Origin: Alkalinema pantanalense
GTDB lineage: Bacteria > Cyanobacteriota > Cyanobacteriia > Leptolyngbyales > Leptolyngbyaceae
NCBI RefSeq assembly: GCF_050753345.1
Contig: NZ_JBLZFX010000022.1
Location: 1 to 64,000 of the forward strand
Direction of reading: 5' to 3'
DNA: 64,000 bases
Positions 52,501 through 61,910 of the stretch are shown here, piece by piece; position 1 is the first letter of the stretch, and each line of letters opens with the position of its first letter. The position numbers were made by a program, and so were the translations under genes. The notes below the pieces were generated by a model. The model saw nothing but the letters and a program-made list of their open reading frames with translations, did no database searches and had not been told where the DNA came from.

Positions 52501-54576
52501 TCAAGATTCCTGGATCATCGTTTTCGGCAATTGGTGAACTGGAATCTCAACCACAAACTTAGTGCCTCTTCCGGGCGTTGAACTACACCAAAGTTGCCCA
52601 TGATGGGTTTCTGCAATAATTTGATAACTGATAGAGAGTCCTAAACCTGTTCCTTTGCCGATGGATTTCGTTGTCCAAAAGGGATCAAAAATGCGCGATC
52701 GCACGTCTTCTGTAATACCTAAACCGTTGTCCACGATTTCAATCTGTACGTGGTTTTCTTCGGTGAGGCGGGTAGCAATCCAAATCCGTCGCAATTGAGG
52801 TTTACCCTCCTCGGAGATCGGGTGGGCCATGGGTTCTTCCAATGCATCGATCGCATTGGCCAGTAAGTTCATAAACACTTGATTGATTTGACTGGGATAG
52901 CATTCAACCAACGGCAAATTACCGTAATGCTTGACGACTTCAATGTCTGGACGATGATGCTTCCCAATCAAGCGGTGCTTTAAAATGAGAAGCGTATTCT
53001 CTAGTCCCTCATGGATATCAACTACTTTAAAATCTGCTTCATCCAACCGAGAAAAGTTGCGCAGGGATAAAATAATTTGCCGAATCCGATCGGTTCCGAC
53101 ATTCATTGACCTGAGAAGATTCATCAGATCTTCTTGGAGAAAGGTGAAATGGATTTCATCCAGCAGGATTTGTAGCGTTTGGGGTGGGTTCGGGTAATGG
53201 AGTTGATAGGCTTGAATCACTTGAAGTAAATCTTGAACATAGCGTTCAATGTAAACTAAGTTGCCATGAATGAAATTGACAGGATTGTTGATTTCATGGG
53301 CAATACCCGCCACCATTTGCCCCAAGGCTGACATTTTCTCACTCTGGAACATTTGCAGTTGGGTTTGTTGCAACTGAGTGAGAGTTTGCTGTAATGTTGC
53401 GTTCTTGAGATAGAGTTCTTCGGTTCTTTCCTGTACCCGAACTTCTAACTTCTCATTCGTTTCAGCAAGTTCAGCAAAGGCTCCCCGCAATTTCGCTTCT
53501 GCCTGGGCCCGTTCGGCGATCGTGGCGGTCAGAACCAAAATGGTGAGGGTAATGACGCCAACAAAGGATTGCAATTGCATCAAAGAGTAATTTAGATCTG
53601 CACTTGCAAAGCCCCCTTTCCCATTGACGGTGGCAATGACTGCGATCGCGGCCACTACCCCCGTTAGCAGCGTGGCTCCGGGTTGCCCGAAGCGAAATGC
53701 GGCCCAAATCAGCAGAGGAATCAGCATGAACTCTAGGTGGTGGCCTTTGTCAAACGCCACTCCCCCAATGATGGTAATCAACCCTAATAAAAACGCAGGC
53801 TCTAGGGTGTTCCAAAGTTCGCGCCAAGGTTTTTGGGTTAAAAGCGGATGGGGGTGGGTTGTCCCTGCCAACGCCTCTGAACGCAAGGGGGGAAACAGCC
53901 ATTGCCGCAGTTGCCGGATAGGATGCTGACTCCCCTGAAGGAAATGTTTCCAGGAAAGTATAACTGGCGTCACGATCCAAATCCCTGAGACATTGGAGAT
54001 CCACCAGGTTAACCAGACTGTGCCATAGGCAGGCCAAGGAAGTTTGCTATTTAGGGTTAAACAGGTCACTCCAACGGTGGCATTAATGGCTGGCCCAACC
54101 ATTCCTGTAAAGAACAGAAATCGAAAGACATCGGTAACCCGCTCTAGGGGGTAGCGACCCTTGGTGGATTTCCGCAGTAGCCAGACTCCCAATAGGGTGC
54201 CTGCCGTTGTCCCGATCGCAATGCCAAGAACGGGCAAAGTGGAAATCAATAACGCGGGGAGACTTGTTGCATCACGAAAGGCCCAGAAATTGGCGAGGAA
54301 TGAACCTAGCCCCACGCCGTAGCCTAACCAATTGCCAAATAAAAGGATGGCTCCGACGGCAAGACCATCGGGCGGCCATACCGGCGTAACATCTTGAGGT
54401 GTGGAGGCCAAGTAGCGAGACAGTTCTGCGGTTGCGTAATAGGCGATCGCTAACGCAAAAATGGAGTTCAGTTTAATCAGAGCACGGGGGAACACAGGAA
54501 ATCTAAGTTGGCGCATTGCTGGAGCATCGGATCGCACAGCAGGGATTTTTACCCATGCCAGTTCACCCATTAGCAT
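52501..54576 (-). CDS. MASE1-domain sensor histidine kinase
   Basis: 691 aa from ATG 54576 (TTG 54600 is an alternative). An N-terminal MASE1 membrane sensor of about eight or nine segments (about 30-320) includes PPDGLAVGAILLFGNWLGYG and WWISNVSGIW. A coiled coil (about 345-405, AELAETNEKLEVRVQERTEEL) precedes the kinase core: phosphoacceptor His in MVAGIAHEINNPVNFIHG (about 425) and HATPase with NLLANAIDALEEP, DNGLGITED and GKGTGLGLSISYQII (about 540-680). No receiver is adjacent. Located next to the second polysaccharide locus and upstream of it on the same strand. Confidence 0.92.
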   Translation of the reverse strand: MLMGELAWVKIPAVRSDAPAMRQLRFPVFPRALIKLNSIFALAIAYYATAELSRYLASTPQDVTPVWPPDGLAVGAILLFGNWLGYGVGLGSFLANFWAFRDATSLPALLISTLPVLGIAIGTTAGTLLGVWLLRKSTKGRYPLERVTDVFRFLFFTGMVGPAINATVGVTCLTLNSKLPWPAYGTVWLTWWISNVSGIWIVTPVILSWKHFLQGSQHPIRQLRQWLFPPLRSEALAGTTHPHPLLTQKPWRELWNTLEPAFLLGLITIIGGVAFDKGHHLEFMLIPLLIWAAFRFGQPGATLLTGVVAAIAVIATVNGKGGFASADLNYSLMQLQSFVGVITLTILVLTATIAERAQAEAKLRGAFAELAETNEKLEVRVQERTEELYLKNATLQQTLTQLQQTQLQMFQSEKMSALGQMVAGIAHEINNPVNFIHGNLVYIERYVQDLLQVIQAYQLHYPNPPQTLQILLDEIHFTFLQEDLMNLLRSMNVGTDRIRQIILSLRNFSRLDEADFKVVDIHEGLENTLLILKHRLIGKHHRPDIEVVKHYGNLPLVECYPSQINQVFMNLLANAIDALEEPMAHPISEEGKPQLRRIWIATRLTEENHVQIEIVDNGLGITEDVRSRIFDPFWTTKSIGKGTGLGLSISYQIIAETHHGQLWCSSTPGRGTKFVVEIPVHQLPKTMIQES

Positions 54577-54600
54577 GCCCCGTTCGGTCGCAGAGTACAA

Positions 54601-54636
54601 TACCCCCGGAGATACCCCCGGAGATACCCCCCGGAG
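54601..54636. repeat. Three tandem copies of TACCCCCGGAGA
   Basis: 12-bp units 54601-54612 and 54613-54624 are identical, the third has an extra C. They lie directly in front of the MASE1 kinase gene. If translation began upstream they would be in frame (12 bp). Confidence 0.9.
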
Positions 54637-54718
54637 TAGAACATAGGGTTCAGCAAAGGACTTAACGTTCCCCTTGTTGAAGGGGCATTCGATCGCACTA
54701 CACAGGTTATGCTCTGGA

Positions 54719-54768
54719 TTGTCACACCAACTGTCACACCTATAAAATTGTCACACTAAACTGTCACA
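54719..54768 (+). promoter_or_regulatory. Array of four GTCACA(C) motifs upstream of the hetZ-like gene
   Basis: GTCACAC at 54721, 54733 and 54750 and GTCACA at 54763, each preceded by T, all in the same direction with start-to-start spacings of 12, 17 and 13 bp. They lie about 170-220 bp before the hetZ-like start. A regulator-binding array or a short tandemly repeated sequence; not decided. Confidence 0.5.
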
Positions 54769-54938
54769 TTTGGGATGCTTGCTCCTCGATCGGGTGGGCT
54801 GATCTTCATTATTCCATCTGAGTTTCAGCATTTCAGGACAAAATGAGTCTGAGCCACCTGACAAACTGACCTAAGTTTCGGGGAATCCCCCCTTTACCGT
54901 CCGAAGGTACAGGTGTGCGCTACCGAGAGAAACATCCT

Positions 54939-56165
54939 ATGAACACCCACTTTGCTTCTGCTGCTGAACAACCTTCTGGTCTGGCTTCTGACACTCCCCA
55001 AAAACGCAATCCTCAACTGGATGACCTGAACCAGCGTGATATCCAAAAGCTTGCTCAAATCTTAGTGTCTGAACTGACCACAGAACTCAACCTGAAACCG
55101 ACGGAATCAGTTCAAGTGATCGCTCAACGGATTGCCGTTGAGGTCGAGCGGATTTGTAGCAAGAGCGATCGTATTCAAACCTCCGGCCAAGTCGGTTCTT
55201 GGCGGTTGACCCTGGCTCGTTATCGGTTGCAAAAGTGCATCCACTTCTATCAACTGGGTTCCCGCCGGGGTCGGGTTGATTTGCACAGTACCCTGAGCAC
55301 CATGGTTTACCGCCCGATCTCCCCGGCCCATCTGCAACTCAGCTTCCAAGCTCGCTACAACCTGATCGAAGATTTTCTGCAAGGGTTTTACACTGAGTCG
55401 CTGCGGGCTTTCCGTCGAGAAAATGTATTGGCGGAAACCTACCAACCCAAAACAAAGCTACAACTGGCGGAATACATGGCGTTTACCGAACAGTACGCCA
55501 AGCGTCGGATCACCCTGCCGGGATGCCAAAGCCAACAGTTAGTGATTTTGCGGGCACAACGCTTTGCCAATCGCCAACCCCAGGAAATTACAGTCGATAT
55601 TGAAACGGCAATGGAATCGGCAAAGGATTCGGAATCGGATGCTTATGGGCGGTCTCCAGTGTTGCAGATGATCCGCGAACAAATGGTGTCTGAGAAGCAA
55701 GACAATGGTGAGGATTCTCTGCGCGATCGGGTGGTGACGGAACTGATTCAGTATTTGGAATCTCAAGATCAGCAAGATTGCATTAACTACCTGACCTTGA
55801 AGTTGCAAGATCTATCCGTACCGGAAATCGATGAAATTCTGGGCCTGACCGCACGGCAACGGGACTACCTGCAACAGCGTTTTAAGTACCACGTTGAAAA
55901 GTTTGCCATTTCCCACAATTGGCAGTTGGTGCATGAGTGGTTAGGGGCCGATCTCGATCGGAATCTCGGCCTCTCACCCCAGCTCTGGCAGCAATTCCGG
56001 GCCAACCTCACCCCCGAGCAACAGCAACTCTTAGACTTCAAACAAACGGGTACAGAAGATAAGGTGATTGCTAAATCCCTGAAATGCACGGAAAAACAGG
56101 TTCAGAAGCGCTGGGCAAAACTGCTGGAAGCTGCTTGGGAAGCTCGGAACCAACAAGTTAAATAA
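54939..56165 (+). CDS. HetZ-family protein
   Basis: 408 aa from ATG 54939 (an upstream GTG at 54915 would add eight residues). It closely resembles, from memory, the cyanobacterial HetZ family: LTLARYRLQKCIHFYQLGSR, GRVDLHSTLSTMVYRPISP, LIEDFLQGFYTESLRAFRRE and a C-terminal helix-turn-helix-like part (TGTEDKVIAKSLKCTEKQVQ). HetZ is an early regulator of heterocyst differentiation that binds DNA in Nostoc/Anabaena, but homologues also occur in non-heterocystous cyanobacteria. Nothing else in the window relates to nitrogen fixation. A strong terminator follows. Confidence 0.82.
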   Translation: MNTHFASAAEQPSGLASDTPQKRNPQLDDLNQRDIQKLAQILVSELTTELNLKPTESVQVIAQRIAVEVERICSKSDRIQTSGQVGSWRLTLARYRLQKCIHFYQLGSRRGRVDLHSTLSTMVYRPISPAHLQLSFQARYNLIEDFLQGFYTESLRAFRRENVLAETYQPKTKLQLAEYMAFTEQYAKRRITLPGCQSQQLVILRAQRFANRQPQEITVDIETAMESAKDSESDAYGRSPVLQMIREQMVSEKQDNGEDSLRDRVVTELIQYLESQDQQDCINYLTLKLQDLSVPEIDEILGLTARQRDYLQQRFKYHVEKFAISHNWQLVHEWLGADLDRNLGLSPQLWQQFRANLTPEQQQLLDFKQTGTEDKVIAKSLKCTEKQVQKRWAKLLEAAWEARNQQVK

Positions 56166-56213
56166 AGTCCTGGTTTCTATTTCATCCTAGTTTCATCTTA
56201 TCGGTAGCACGTG

Positions 56214-56238
56214 GGCAGATCTCCGGATCTGCCTTTTT
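56214..56238 (+). terminator. Rho-independent terminator of the hetZ-like gene
   Basis: Perfect 8-bp stem GGCAGATC/GATCTGCC with loop TCCG, followed directly by TTTTT. About 50 bp after the stop codon. Confidence 0.92.
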
Positions 56239-56318
56239 CATGGCGTAAAGTGGTCGTAACGTAAAACTGTCTTTGCTCAAAGTAGTTTAAATTAAAGTGG
56301 TTTTAGTTTCGAGACATC

Positions 56319-56951
56319 ATGATTTCCGATTCCTGGCTCCAACTTCTCACCCAAAATCGCGCGATCGCCGTGATTCGTACTCCGCACTATGATCTTGGCT
56401 GGCAGATGGCGAATGCAGTAGCCAAGGGGGGAATGCGGTTGATTGAAGTGACGTGGGATAGCGATCGAGCGCCGGAGTTAATTGCACGATTACGCGAAGC
56501 TTACCCGGATTGTGTGATTGGAACGGGAACCGTGCTGACCGTTGAGGCGTTGGATAAAGCCCTCGCTGCCGGGACACAGTTTGCCTTTTCGCCCTTTGCC
56601 AACCCGGAGATGATCGCTTTTGCCAATTCCCAGGGAATTCCCCTCGTGCCTGGAGCCCTAACGCCGACGGAAATCCTACAAGCATGGCAAGCAGGGGCAA
56701 AAACTATTAAGGTGTTTCCCGTCAGTGCCCTCGGCGGGGCAAATTATATTCAAAGCCTGCAAGATCCCCTCAAAGGAATTCCCCTCATTCCCACTGGGGG
56801 CGTCACAATGAGTAATGCTAAATCGATGCTGAAGGCTGGGGCGATCGCGGTCGGACTATCCGGTAGTTTATTCCCCAAGAAAGCGATCGAAACTGGGGAT
56901 TGGGAGATCGTGCAAATGGTGGCCCGCCGTTTAGTTAAATTGCTGACTTAG
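56319..56951 (+). CDS. eda: KDPG/KHG aldolase
   Basis: Class I aldolase of 210 aa cleaving 2-keto-3-deoxy-6-phosphogluconate to pyruvate and glyceraldehyde-3-phosphate (Entner-Doudoroff route) and/or 4-hydroxy-2-oxoglutarate. The general acid/base Glu lies in LIEVTWDSD (about 44), the Schiff-base Lys in AGAKTIKVFPVSAL (about 132), and the phosphate loop in IPTGGVTMSNAKS (about 160). Normal length. Cyanobacteria are known to possess a working Entner-Doudoroff route; an edd partner is not nearby. It stands alone and converges with sixA. Confidence 0.93.
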   Translation: MISDSWLQLLTQNRAIAVIRTPHYDLGWQMANAVAKGGMRLIEVTWDSDRAPELIARLREAYPDCVIGTGTVLTVEALDKALAAGTQFAFSPFANPEMIAFANSQGIPLVPGALTPTEILQAWQAGAKTIKVFPVSALGGANYIQSLQDPLKGIPLIPTGGVTMSNAKSMLKAGAIAVGLSGSLFPKKAIETGDWEIVQMVARRLVKLLT

Positions 56952-57016
56952 GTTGTTCAACTGCGCTGATTTGAGTGGTGATCGAACGGGCAATTTATCA
57001 AGTTCCCAACCCATAA

Positions 57017-57514
57017 TCACAATAACAATCGCGGTGATGTTAACCAAAATATTGTACTTTTGCCAACCAAGTTGCCCGTTGTAGGTAATTCCAGTCCGAT
57101 CGTGCCTGCTTTTTTCAACACGAAGCGGTTAACGATATCTCCAAAAATCAAGCGTTCAGCTGCTTGGCTCAGATCTGGTTCATGGCCCACGATCGCGATC
57201 GGTTTCGCCACAGCTTGCCAAGCCTGCAAGACTTCTAGCCAAGCGGCAAAACTCCCCTCTGGTGCTAAGCAGTTCAGCACTTCTAAATCAGTCCCAATCC
57301 CCTCTTCCTGCAAAATTTTTGCCGTTTGATGGGCTCGGAGGTAGGGACTGGTGAAGAGACGATCGACCTGAACCCCAACTTCCCGCAGGCGTCGAGCCAC
57401 TTTCCGCGTTTTTTGGACGCCTTCTGAGGTTAGTGGACGCAGTGCATCATCGGCATAGTCTCCAAACTGGCCAGCTAGCCCGTGGCGAATTAGATACAGC
57501 GAAAATGTAGACAT
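57017..57514 (-). CDS. sixA: Phosphohistidine phosphatase SixA
   Basis: 165 aa from ATG 57514, where the histidine-phosphatase core begins (MSTFSLYLIRHGLAGQFGDY). The catalytic His is in LIRHG (about 10); TSPYLRAHQTAKIL and VGHEPDLSQ are the other phosphatase landmarks. The family dephosphorylates HPt-type phosphohistidines, so a hybrid kinase such as the one at 5.9 kb is a possible target (inference only). A longer in-frame start at 57661 would translate three tandem 15-bp repeats as TDTYI units and is less likely. Confidence 0.9.
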   Translation of the reverse strand: MSTFSLYLIRHGLAGQFGDYADDALRPLTSEGVQKTRKVARRLREVGVQVDRLFTSPYLRAHQTAKILQEEGIGTDLEVLNCLAPEGSFAAWLEVLQAWQAVAKPIAIVGHEPDLSQAAERLIFGDIVNRFVLKKAGTIGLELPTTGNLVGKSTIFWLTSPRLLL

Positions 57515-57515
57515 A

Positions 57516-57560
57516 ATGTAGGTATCAGTTATGTAGGTATCAGTTATGTAGGCATCAGTC
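57516..57560. repeat. Three tandem copies of ATGTAGGTATCAGTT
   Basis: 15-bp units 57516-57530, 57531-57545 and 57546-57560, the last with two changes (GGCATCAGTC). They abut the sixA start codon and would occupy its leader, possibly affecting initiation. Confidence 0.92.
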
Positions 57561-57664
57561 AATGCGATTGCTACAGAGAGCTTGGGCTGAAGTTCGATCG
57601 AGAATTGCGGTGCACTCAAACAAGAATTCGGTGCGCTCAAACTACCAGGATCGTCACTCACCCT

Positions 57665-57769
57665 AGGGAAAAGCGCATAAATAAAATCCCAATTGGGTAG
57701 GGGTAGGAGAGTAAAAGGGTAGGAGGGTAGGGGAATGAAGAAGGGATATTATTTCTTTGCAAATCCCCT
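57665..57769. repeat. Dispersed repeat, copy B (inverted relative to copy A)
   Basis: About 105 bp reverse-complementary to the repeat at 23725-23837. AGCGCATAAATAAAATCCCA and the terminal TTATTTCTTTGCAAATCCCC are nearly unchanged; the purine-rich core GGGTAGGAGAGTAAAAGGGT differs by unit number and a few bases. No open frame. Confidence 0.88.
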
Positions 57770-57809
57770 ACCTCTAGGAAGTCCTCGTTCCTGGCATCCA
57801 TGTAGCGAC

Positions 57810-59135
57810 TTAAGACAAGTTCAACCCCTTGGGATAGTTTTGTTCTGGATTAATTAACCGCAGCAACTTTTGTTTGACCTGGGCATCGTAAATGCGCCAC
57901 TTCATTTGGGCGTATTCACTATTTTCCGCAAAGCCCGATAGAAAACCGATCGGAATTTCAAAGCCCCCCGCCTGAGATCGACCTCCCCCAAAAAAGCGCC
58001 CATTGGAATCATGGCCAAAGGCTTCCTTGAGGAATTCGTCGGGATCGAGGGTGATTTTATTCGTCCGCAGTGAACCCACTACCATTTCCACTTCGTCATC
58101 TTCGTCATGGACAATGCCGTAGACCACTGCTGTATGCACGTTATCCTCCGTGACTAGAAAGTCTGCGGCCTGGGGAATGGCATCCCGATCGTCATAGCGC
58201 AGATAACCCACCCCCGCAATGGAGAAGTTGTTCTGAACGCAGCGATTTTTCAACGATCGCTCAATCACATCCATTACCGGGCGCGATCGCGAAGATTGCA
58301 ACACTGCATTTAACAACTGCGCATCATAGAATTTACTCAAGTAAGCTGCTGCTAGGAAATCTTCCTCCTGAGCTTGCATGAGGCGATTGGTATCCGATCG
58401 TAAACCATGCATCAGCGCCGTTGCACATTTGACATGTTCGGCAATGTTGCTATCCAGCTTCAGCAATCCCGCTTGGAGGTACTGGGTCAAAATCGTCGCT
58501 GTGGCTCGCGTGTGGGTGCGAATGTCCACGTATTCCGCCCGTAGATCTTCCTGCAAGCTGTGGTGATCAATGATCGCAATGATGGGAATGGTAGACTCCC
58601 GCAGCACGGACATCAACTGACTGGTAGTGCCTTGGTTATCAATCAGCACACAGCCGGAATACAGGGACAGATCCTTCGTCCGCATTGCTTGAACTGTCCA
58701 ACGCTGCAACGGAATTCCGGTCAGTTTTACCAACGCAATATTTTCTTGGTGGCTCAGGGTTCCGGCGTAGACAATTTCGCAGTGAATCTCATATTTTTGG
58801 GCGATCAACCGATAGGTCCAAGCCGACGACAGCGCATCGGGATCGGGAAAGTCCTGCAAAATAATAATTTGGCGTTCTCCCCGGTGCCGATCGAGCACTT
58901 GACGAAACTGGTCAATTTTCTGGTCGTTTTCCGGCAATCGGCTGGTATCGTAGGCCGATCGTCCGCGTATGTCCGCTCCGTAGCCACTACCATTTGTCAG
59001 TTGACTAATCGGGTCAGGGATAACTATTTCCATGGTTGGGAACCCATTACGTGAAGAGAGAGGATCGGATTCGCCACTAGCTGAAGTCTTCTTCGCTGCG
59101 GTTTTCTTAGAGGAATCACTTGAGTCAGGTTGCAT
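57810..59135 (-). CDS. DHH/DHHA1 family phosphoesterase
   Basis: 441 aa from ATG 59135; the frame is open to 59207, and a Met before EIVIPDP (about residue 34 of this form) is another candidate. The DHH domain shows FPDPDALSSAW (about 100) in place of the classic HxxPDxDA, CVLIDNQ and IIAIIDHHS (about 190), the DHHA1 domain ends with GGGRSQAGGFEIPIGF (about 395). Such enzymes hydrolyse short oligoribonucleotides (nanoRNase), pAp or c-di-AMP. The substrate is undetermined. The first 60 residues are Ser/Lys-rich and probably unstructured. Confidence 0.88.
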   Translation of the reverse strand: MQPDSSDSSKKTAAKKTSASGESDPLSSRNGFPTMEIVIPDPISQLTNGSGYGADIRGRSAYDTSRLPENDQKIDQFRQVLDRHRGERQIIILQDFPDPDALSSAWTYRLIAQKYEIHCEIVYAGTLSHQENIALVKLTGIPLQRWTVQAMRTKDLSLYSGCVLIDNQGTTSQLMSVLRESTIPIIAIIDHHSLQEDLRAEYVDIRTHTRATATILTQYLQAGLLKLDSNIAEHVKCATALMHGLRSDTNRLMQAQEEDFLAAAYLSKFYDAQLLNAVLQSSRSRPVMDVIERSLKNRCVQNNFSIAGVGYLRYDDRDAIPQAADFLVTEDNVHTAVVYGIVHDEDDEVEMVVGSLRTNKITLDPDEFLKEAFGHDSNGRFFGGGRSQAGGFEIPIGFLSGFAENSEYAQMKWRIYDAQVKQKLLRLINPEQNYPKGLNLS

Positions 59136-59718
59136 AGGAGAAAAAATCAGGGAATGAAGCCGAATCCTCAGAATGAGTGAGTCGTTAGATTCAGTTGAGG
59201 GTTGCAAGGTCGGTGTAGCCAGTAGAGCATCCCCAGAAGGGCAGGACAGGCGCAGAAAGCGGAGCGAAAGTTTACATTGGCTTAATATCCTTGACGTCTA
59301 ATCACAGGTGTCTAATCGCGGTTATGCCCAGGAGATGAGATTATCCTTATAGATCTTCGCAAAAAACTTCAGAAAACAACATAGAGCAACCGTAGAAAAC
59401 CCACAATCTTCTAATTTTAAGATTAAGAATTTCTTAATTTTAAGGATCAACCAGAAGTAATAACGCAACTGGCACTTTGGGTAGAACTGATGCTAGAAAC
59501 TGAAGGGCGCACCTGGAGGCCGCAACTGGGACCTGGGTCGCAACTGGCAAGTGGGTCGCAAGTGGGTCGCAACTGGCTGCATTGCACCTATCGTCCACCG
59601 ATCGCTTAAGGTGGATTTGTTCTATTGGTTGCTTGAATAGGGGAATCCCATGGTTGGATTGGGCAAGACTGAAGCTTTAACTGGATTTTCAATCATCTAC
59701 TCCTACCCGAAGACTGCT
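59136..59718. promoter_or_regulatory. Divergent region between DHH and S9 peptidase genes
   Basis: About 580 bp holding promoters for both directions. It contains a GC-rich cluster (59517-59578) of overlapping short repeats built from GGGTCGCAA and CGCAACTGG. The A/T-rich stretch 59380-59460 has TTCTAATTTTAAG/TTCTTAATTTTAAGG repeats. No protein gene is evident. Confidence 0.5.
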
Positions 59719-61686
59719 ATGGCGCGGGTATCCCTAGGATGGTTTATCTCTCTGATCTTGGCAGGAGGCATCTCGGCACCTGCCTTACGTGCAGAGACTA
59801 CTTCTGTTGTAGCATCGGGAGTGGCTCCTGGGGACAACTTAGTGGTGGAGGGAATTCCACCCATTCCCACCCAACTCGTCGATCGGGTGAATCGCTACAC
59901 GAACGCCCGATCGGCCAGTTTAGCCAGTTGGCACCCCACCCGTCGGGAAATGTTGATCTCTACCCGCTTTGCCGATGTGGCTCAGGTGCATTGGCTGCGA
60001 TCGCCCTTGGGGATGCGCAAGCAGCTGACCTTTTTCCCAGAACGCGTGGCTGGATCCACCTTTCAACCGACCCAAGGGAACTATTTCGTCTTCAGTAAGG
60101 ACATAGGCGGCAACGAGTTTAATCAAAACTACCGCTACGACTGGGCTACGGGGGAAGTTACGCTCTTGACCGATGGCAAATCTCGGAACAGTCGAGGAAT
60201 TTGGAACCGCAACGGCGATCGCATGATCTACACCTCCACCCGTCGCACCGGACAGGACAACGATTTCTACATCATCAATCCCAGTCAGCCCAACAGCGAT
60301 CGACTCCTGACCCAAGTGCAGGGCGGTGGCTGGGGGCCCTTGGATTGGTCGCCGGATGGTCGCACGATCGTTGCGATCGAATACATTTCCGCCAACGAAA
60401 GCCACCTCTGGACGATCGACACTCAAACCGGTCAGAAAACGCGCCTCACCCCTCCCACCTCCGAAAAAGTTGCCTACAGAGATGCTGTGTTTACCCCAGA
60501 CGGCAAAGGACTCTACATCGTCACCGACAAAGATTCAGAATTTGCTCGACTGGCCAAAGTGGATTTAGCTTCCTTCCAAATGACCTATCTCACGAGTCAG
60601 ATTCCCTGGGATGTGGACGCGATCGCTCTCTCAGACAACGGCCAGCACCTTGCCTTTGTTACAAACGAAGATGGTTTGAATGTGTTGCACGTCCTCGATA
60701 CTGTGACAGGGCAAGAGCGTACTCTGCCAAAATTGCCCGTTGGCCTGATTTTCGGGATCAGTTGGCATCGCAATAATCGAGATCTCGGTCTCACCATGAT
60801 GTCAGCTAAATCCACCGCCGATGTCTATTCCCTCGATATCCAAACTAACCGAATTACCCGCTGGACAGAAAGCGAAACTGGATTGGATACCAGCCAATTT
60901 TCTGAGGCGGAACTGGTGCGCTGGAAAAGTTTTGATAGCAAAACAATTTCAGGATTTCTCTATCGCCCCCCGGCCAGCAAGTTTCCCGGTAAGCGCCCAG
61001 TCATTATCGACATCCACGGTGGCCCAGAAGCCCAAGCCCAACCCTACTTTTTAGGCCGGATGAATTACTACCTGAACGAGTTGGGAGTGGCGATCCTGTT
61101 TCCCAATGTGCGGGGTTCTGCGGGCTATGGCAAGACCTTTCTAACCTTGGATAACGGCTATAAACGGGAAGATTCCGTCAAAGACATCGGCGCATTACTG
61201 GACTGGATTAAGCAACAGCCCGATTTGGATCCCGATCGAATTCTCGTGACCGGTGGCAGCTATGGCGGTTACATGTCCCTAGCCGTGGCAACCAAATATA
61301 GCGATCGCATTCGGGCGGCGATCGACATTGTGGGCATTTCCAACTTTGTTACTTTTTTAGAAAAAACGGAAGGCTATCGGCGGGATCTGCGACGGGTGGA
61401 ATATGGGGATGAGCGCGATCCTAAAATGCGGGCTTTTTTAAACCAGATTTCGCCGCTGACCAATGCCAGCAAAATTAAGGTGCCGCTGTTTGTTGTCCAT
61501 GGCAAAAACGATCCACGGGTACCGCTCAACGAAGCCGAGCAAATTGTAAAAACCGTTCGGAATAATGGCGTGCCTGTTTGGTACCTGATGGCGAAGGATG
61601 AAGGCCATGGTTTTAGTAAAAAGAAAAATGTTGATTATCAGTTCTATGCCACGGTGATGTTTATTCAGGAGTATTTGTTGAAGTAG
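59719..61686 (+). CDS. Exported S9 family (prolyl oligopeptidase-type) peptidase
   Basis: 655 aa from ATG 59719; an ATG at 59650 is in frame but puts 23 polar residues before the signal peptide (MARVSLGWFISLILAGGISA). A WD40/TolB-like beta-propeller (about 60-400) precedes the alpha/beta hydrolase domain (about 405-655) with HGGPEAQAQ, the nucleophile Ser in VTGGSYGGYMS (about 515), Asp in HGKNDPRVP (about 600) and His in DEGHGF (about 632). The triad is complete. It is probably a periplasmic acylaminoacyl- or dipeptidyl-peptidase type enzyme; specificity is unknown. Confidence 0.92.
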   Translation: MARVSLGWFISLILAGGISAPALRAETTSVVASGVAPGDNLVVEGIPPIPTQLVDRVNRYTNARSASLASWHPTRREMLISTRFADVAQVHWLRSPLGMRKQLTFFPERVAGSTFQPTQGNYFVFSKDIGGNEFNQNYRYDWATGEVTLLTDGKSRNSRGIWNRNGDRMIYTSTRRTGQDNDFYIINPSQPNSDRLLTQVQGGGWGPLDWSPDGRTIVAIEYISANESHLWTIDTQTGQKTRLTPPTSEKVAYRDAVFTPDGKGLYIVTDKDSEFARLAKVDLASFQMTYLTSQIPWDVDAIALSDNGQHLAFVTNEDGLNVLHVLDTVTGQERTLPKLPVGLIFGISWHRNNRDLGLTMMSAKSTADVYSLDIQTNRITRWTESETGLDTSQFSEAELVRWKSFDSKTISGFLYRPPASKFPGKRPVIIDIHGGPEAQAQPYFLGRMNYYLNELGVAILFPNVRGSAGYGKTFLTLDNGYKREDSVKDIGALLDWIKQQPDLDPDRILVTGGSYGGYMSLAVATKYSDRIRAAIDIVGISNFVTFLEKTEGYRRDLRRVEYGDERDPKMRAFLNQISPLTNASKIKVPLFVVHGKNDPRVPLNEAEQIVKTVRNNGVPVWYLMAKDEGHGFSKKKNVDYQFYATVMFIQEYLLK

Positions 61687-61910
61687 GCGAGTGGCAGGGT
61701 GCGAGGGTGGGGAGTGGCAGGGTGGCAGGGGGGTTGGCAATTAAGTTTGCTAATCGAACTCATCATGCAAATCGTTGCCTCGTCGATCCCGCTTTGCTAG
61801 ACAATAGGGAGTGCTGGCTAAGTGCTGACTAAGTGTTCGATCGCTGGTCTACATTCAATTGTTGATTGCGATCGTCCCCATCCCTAACTCCACCATTTTG
61901 GTTTGCATCC

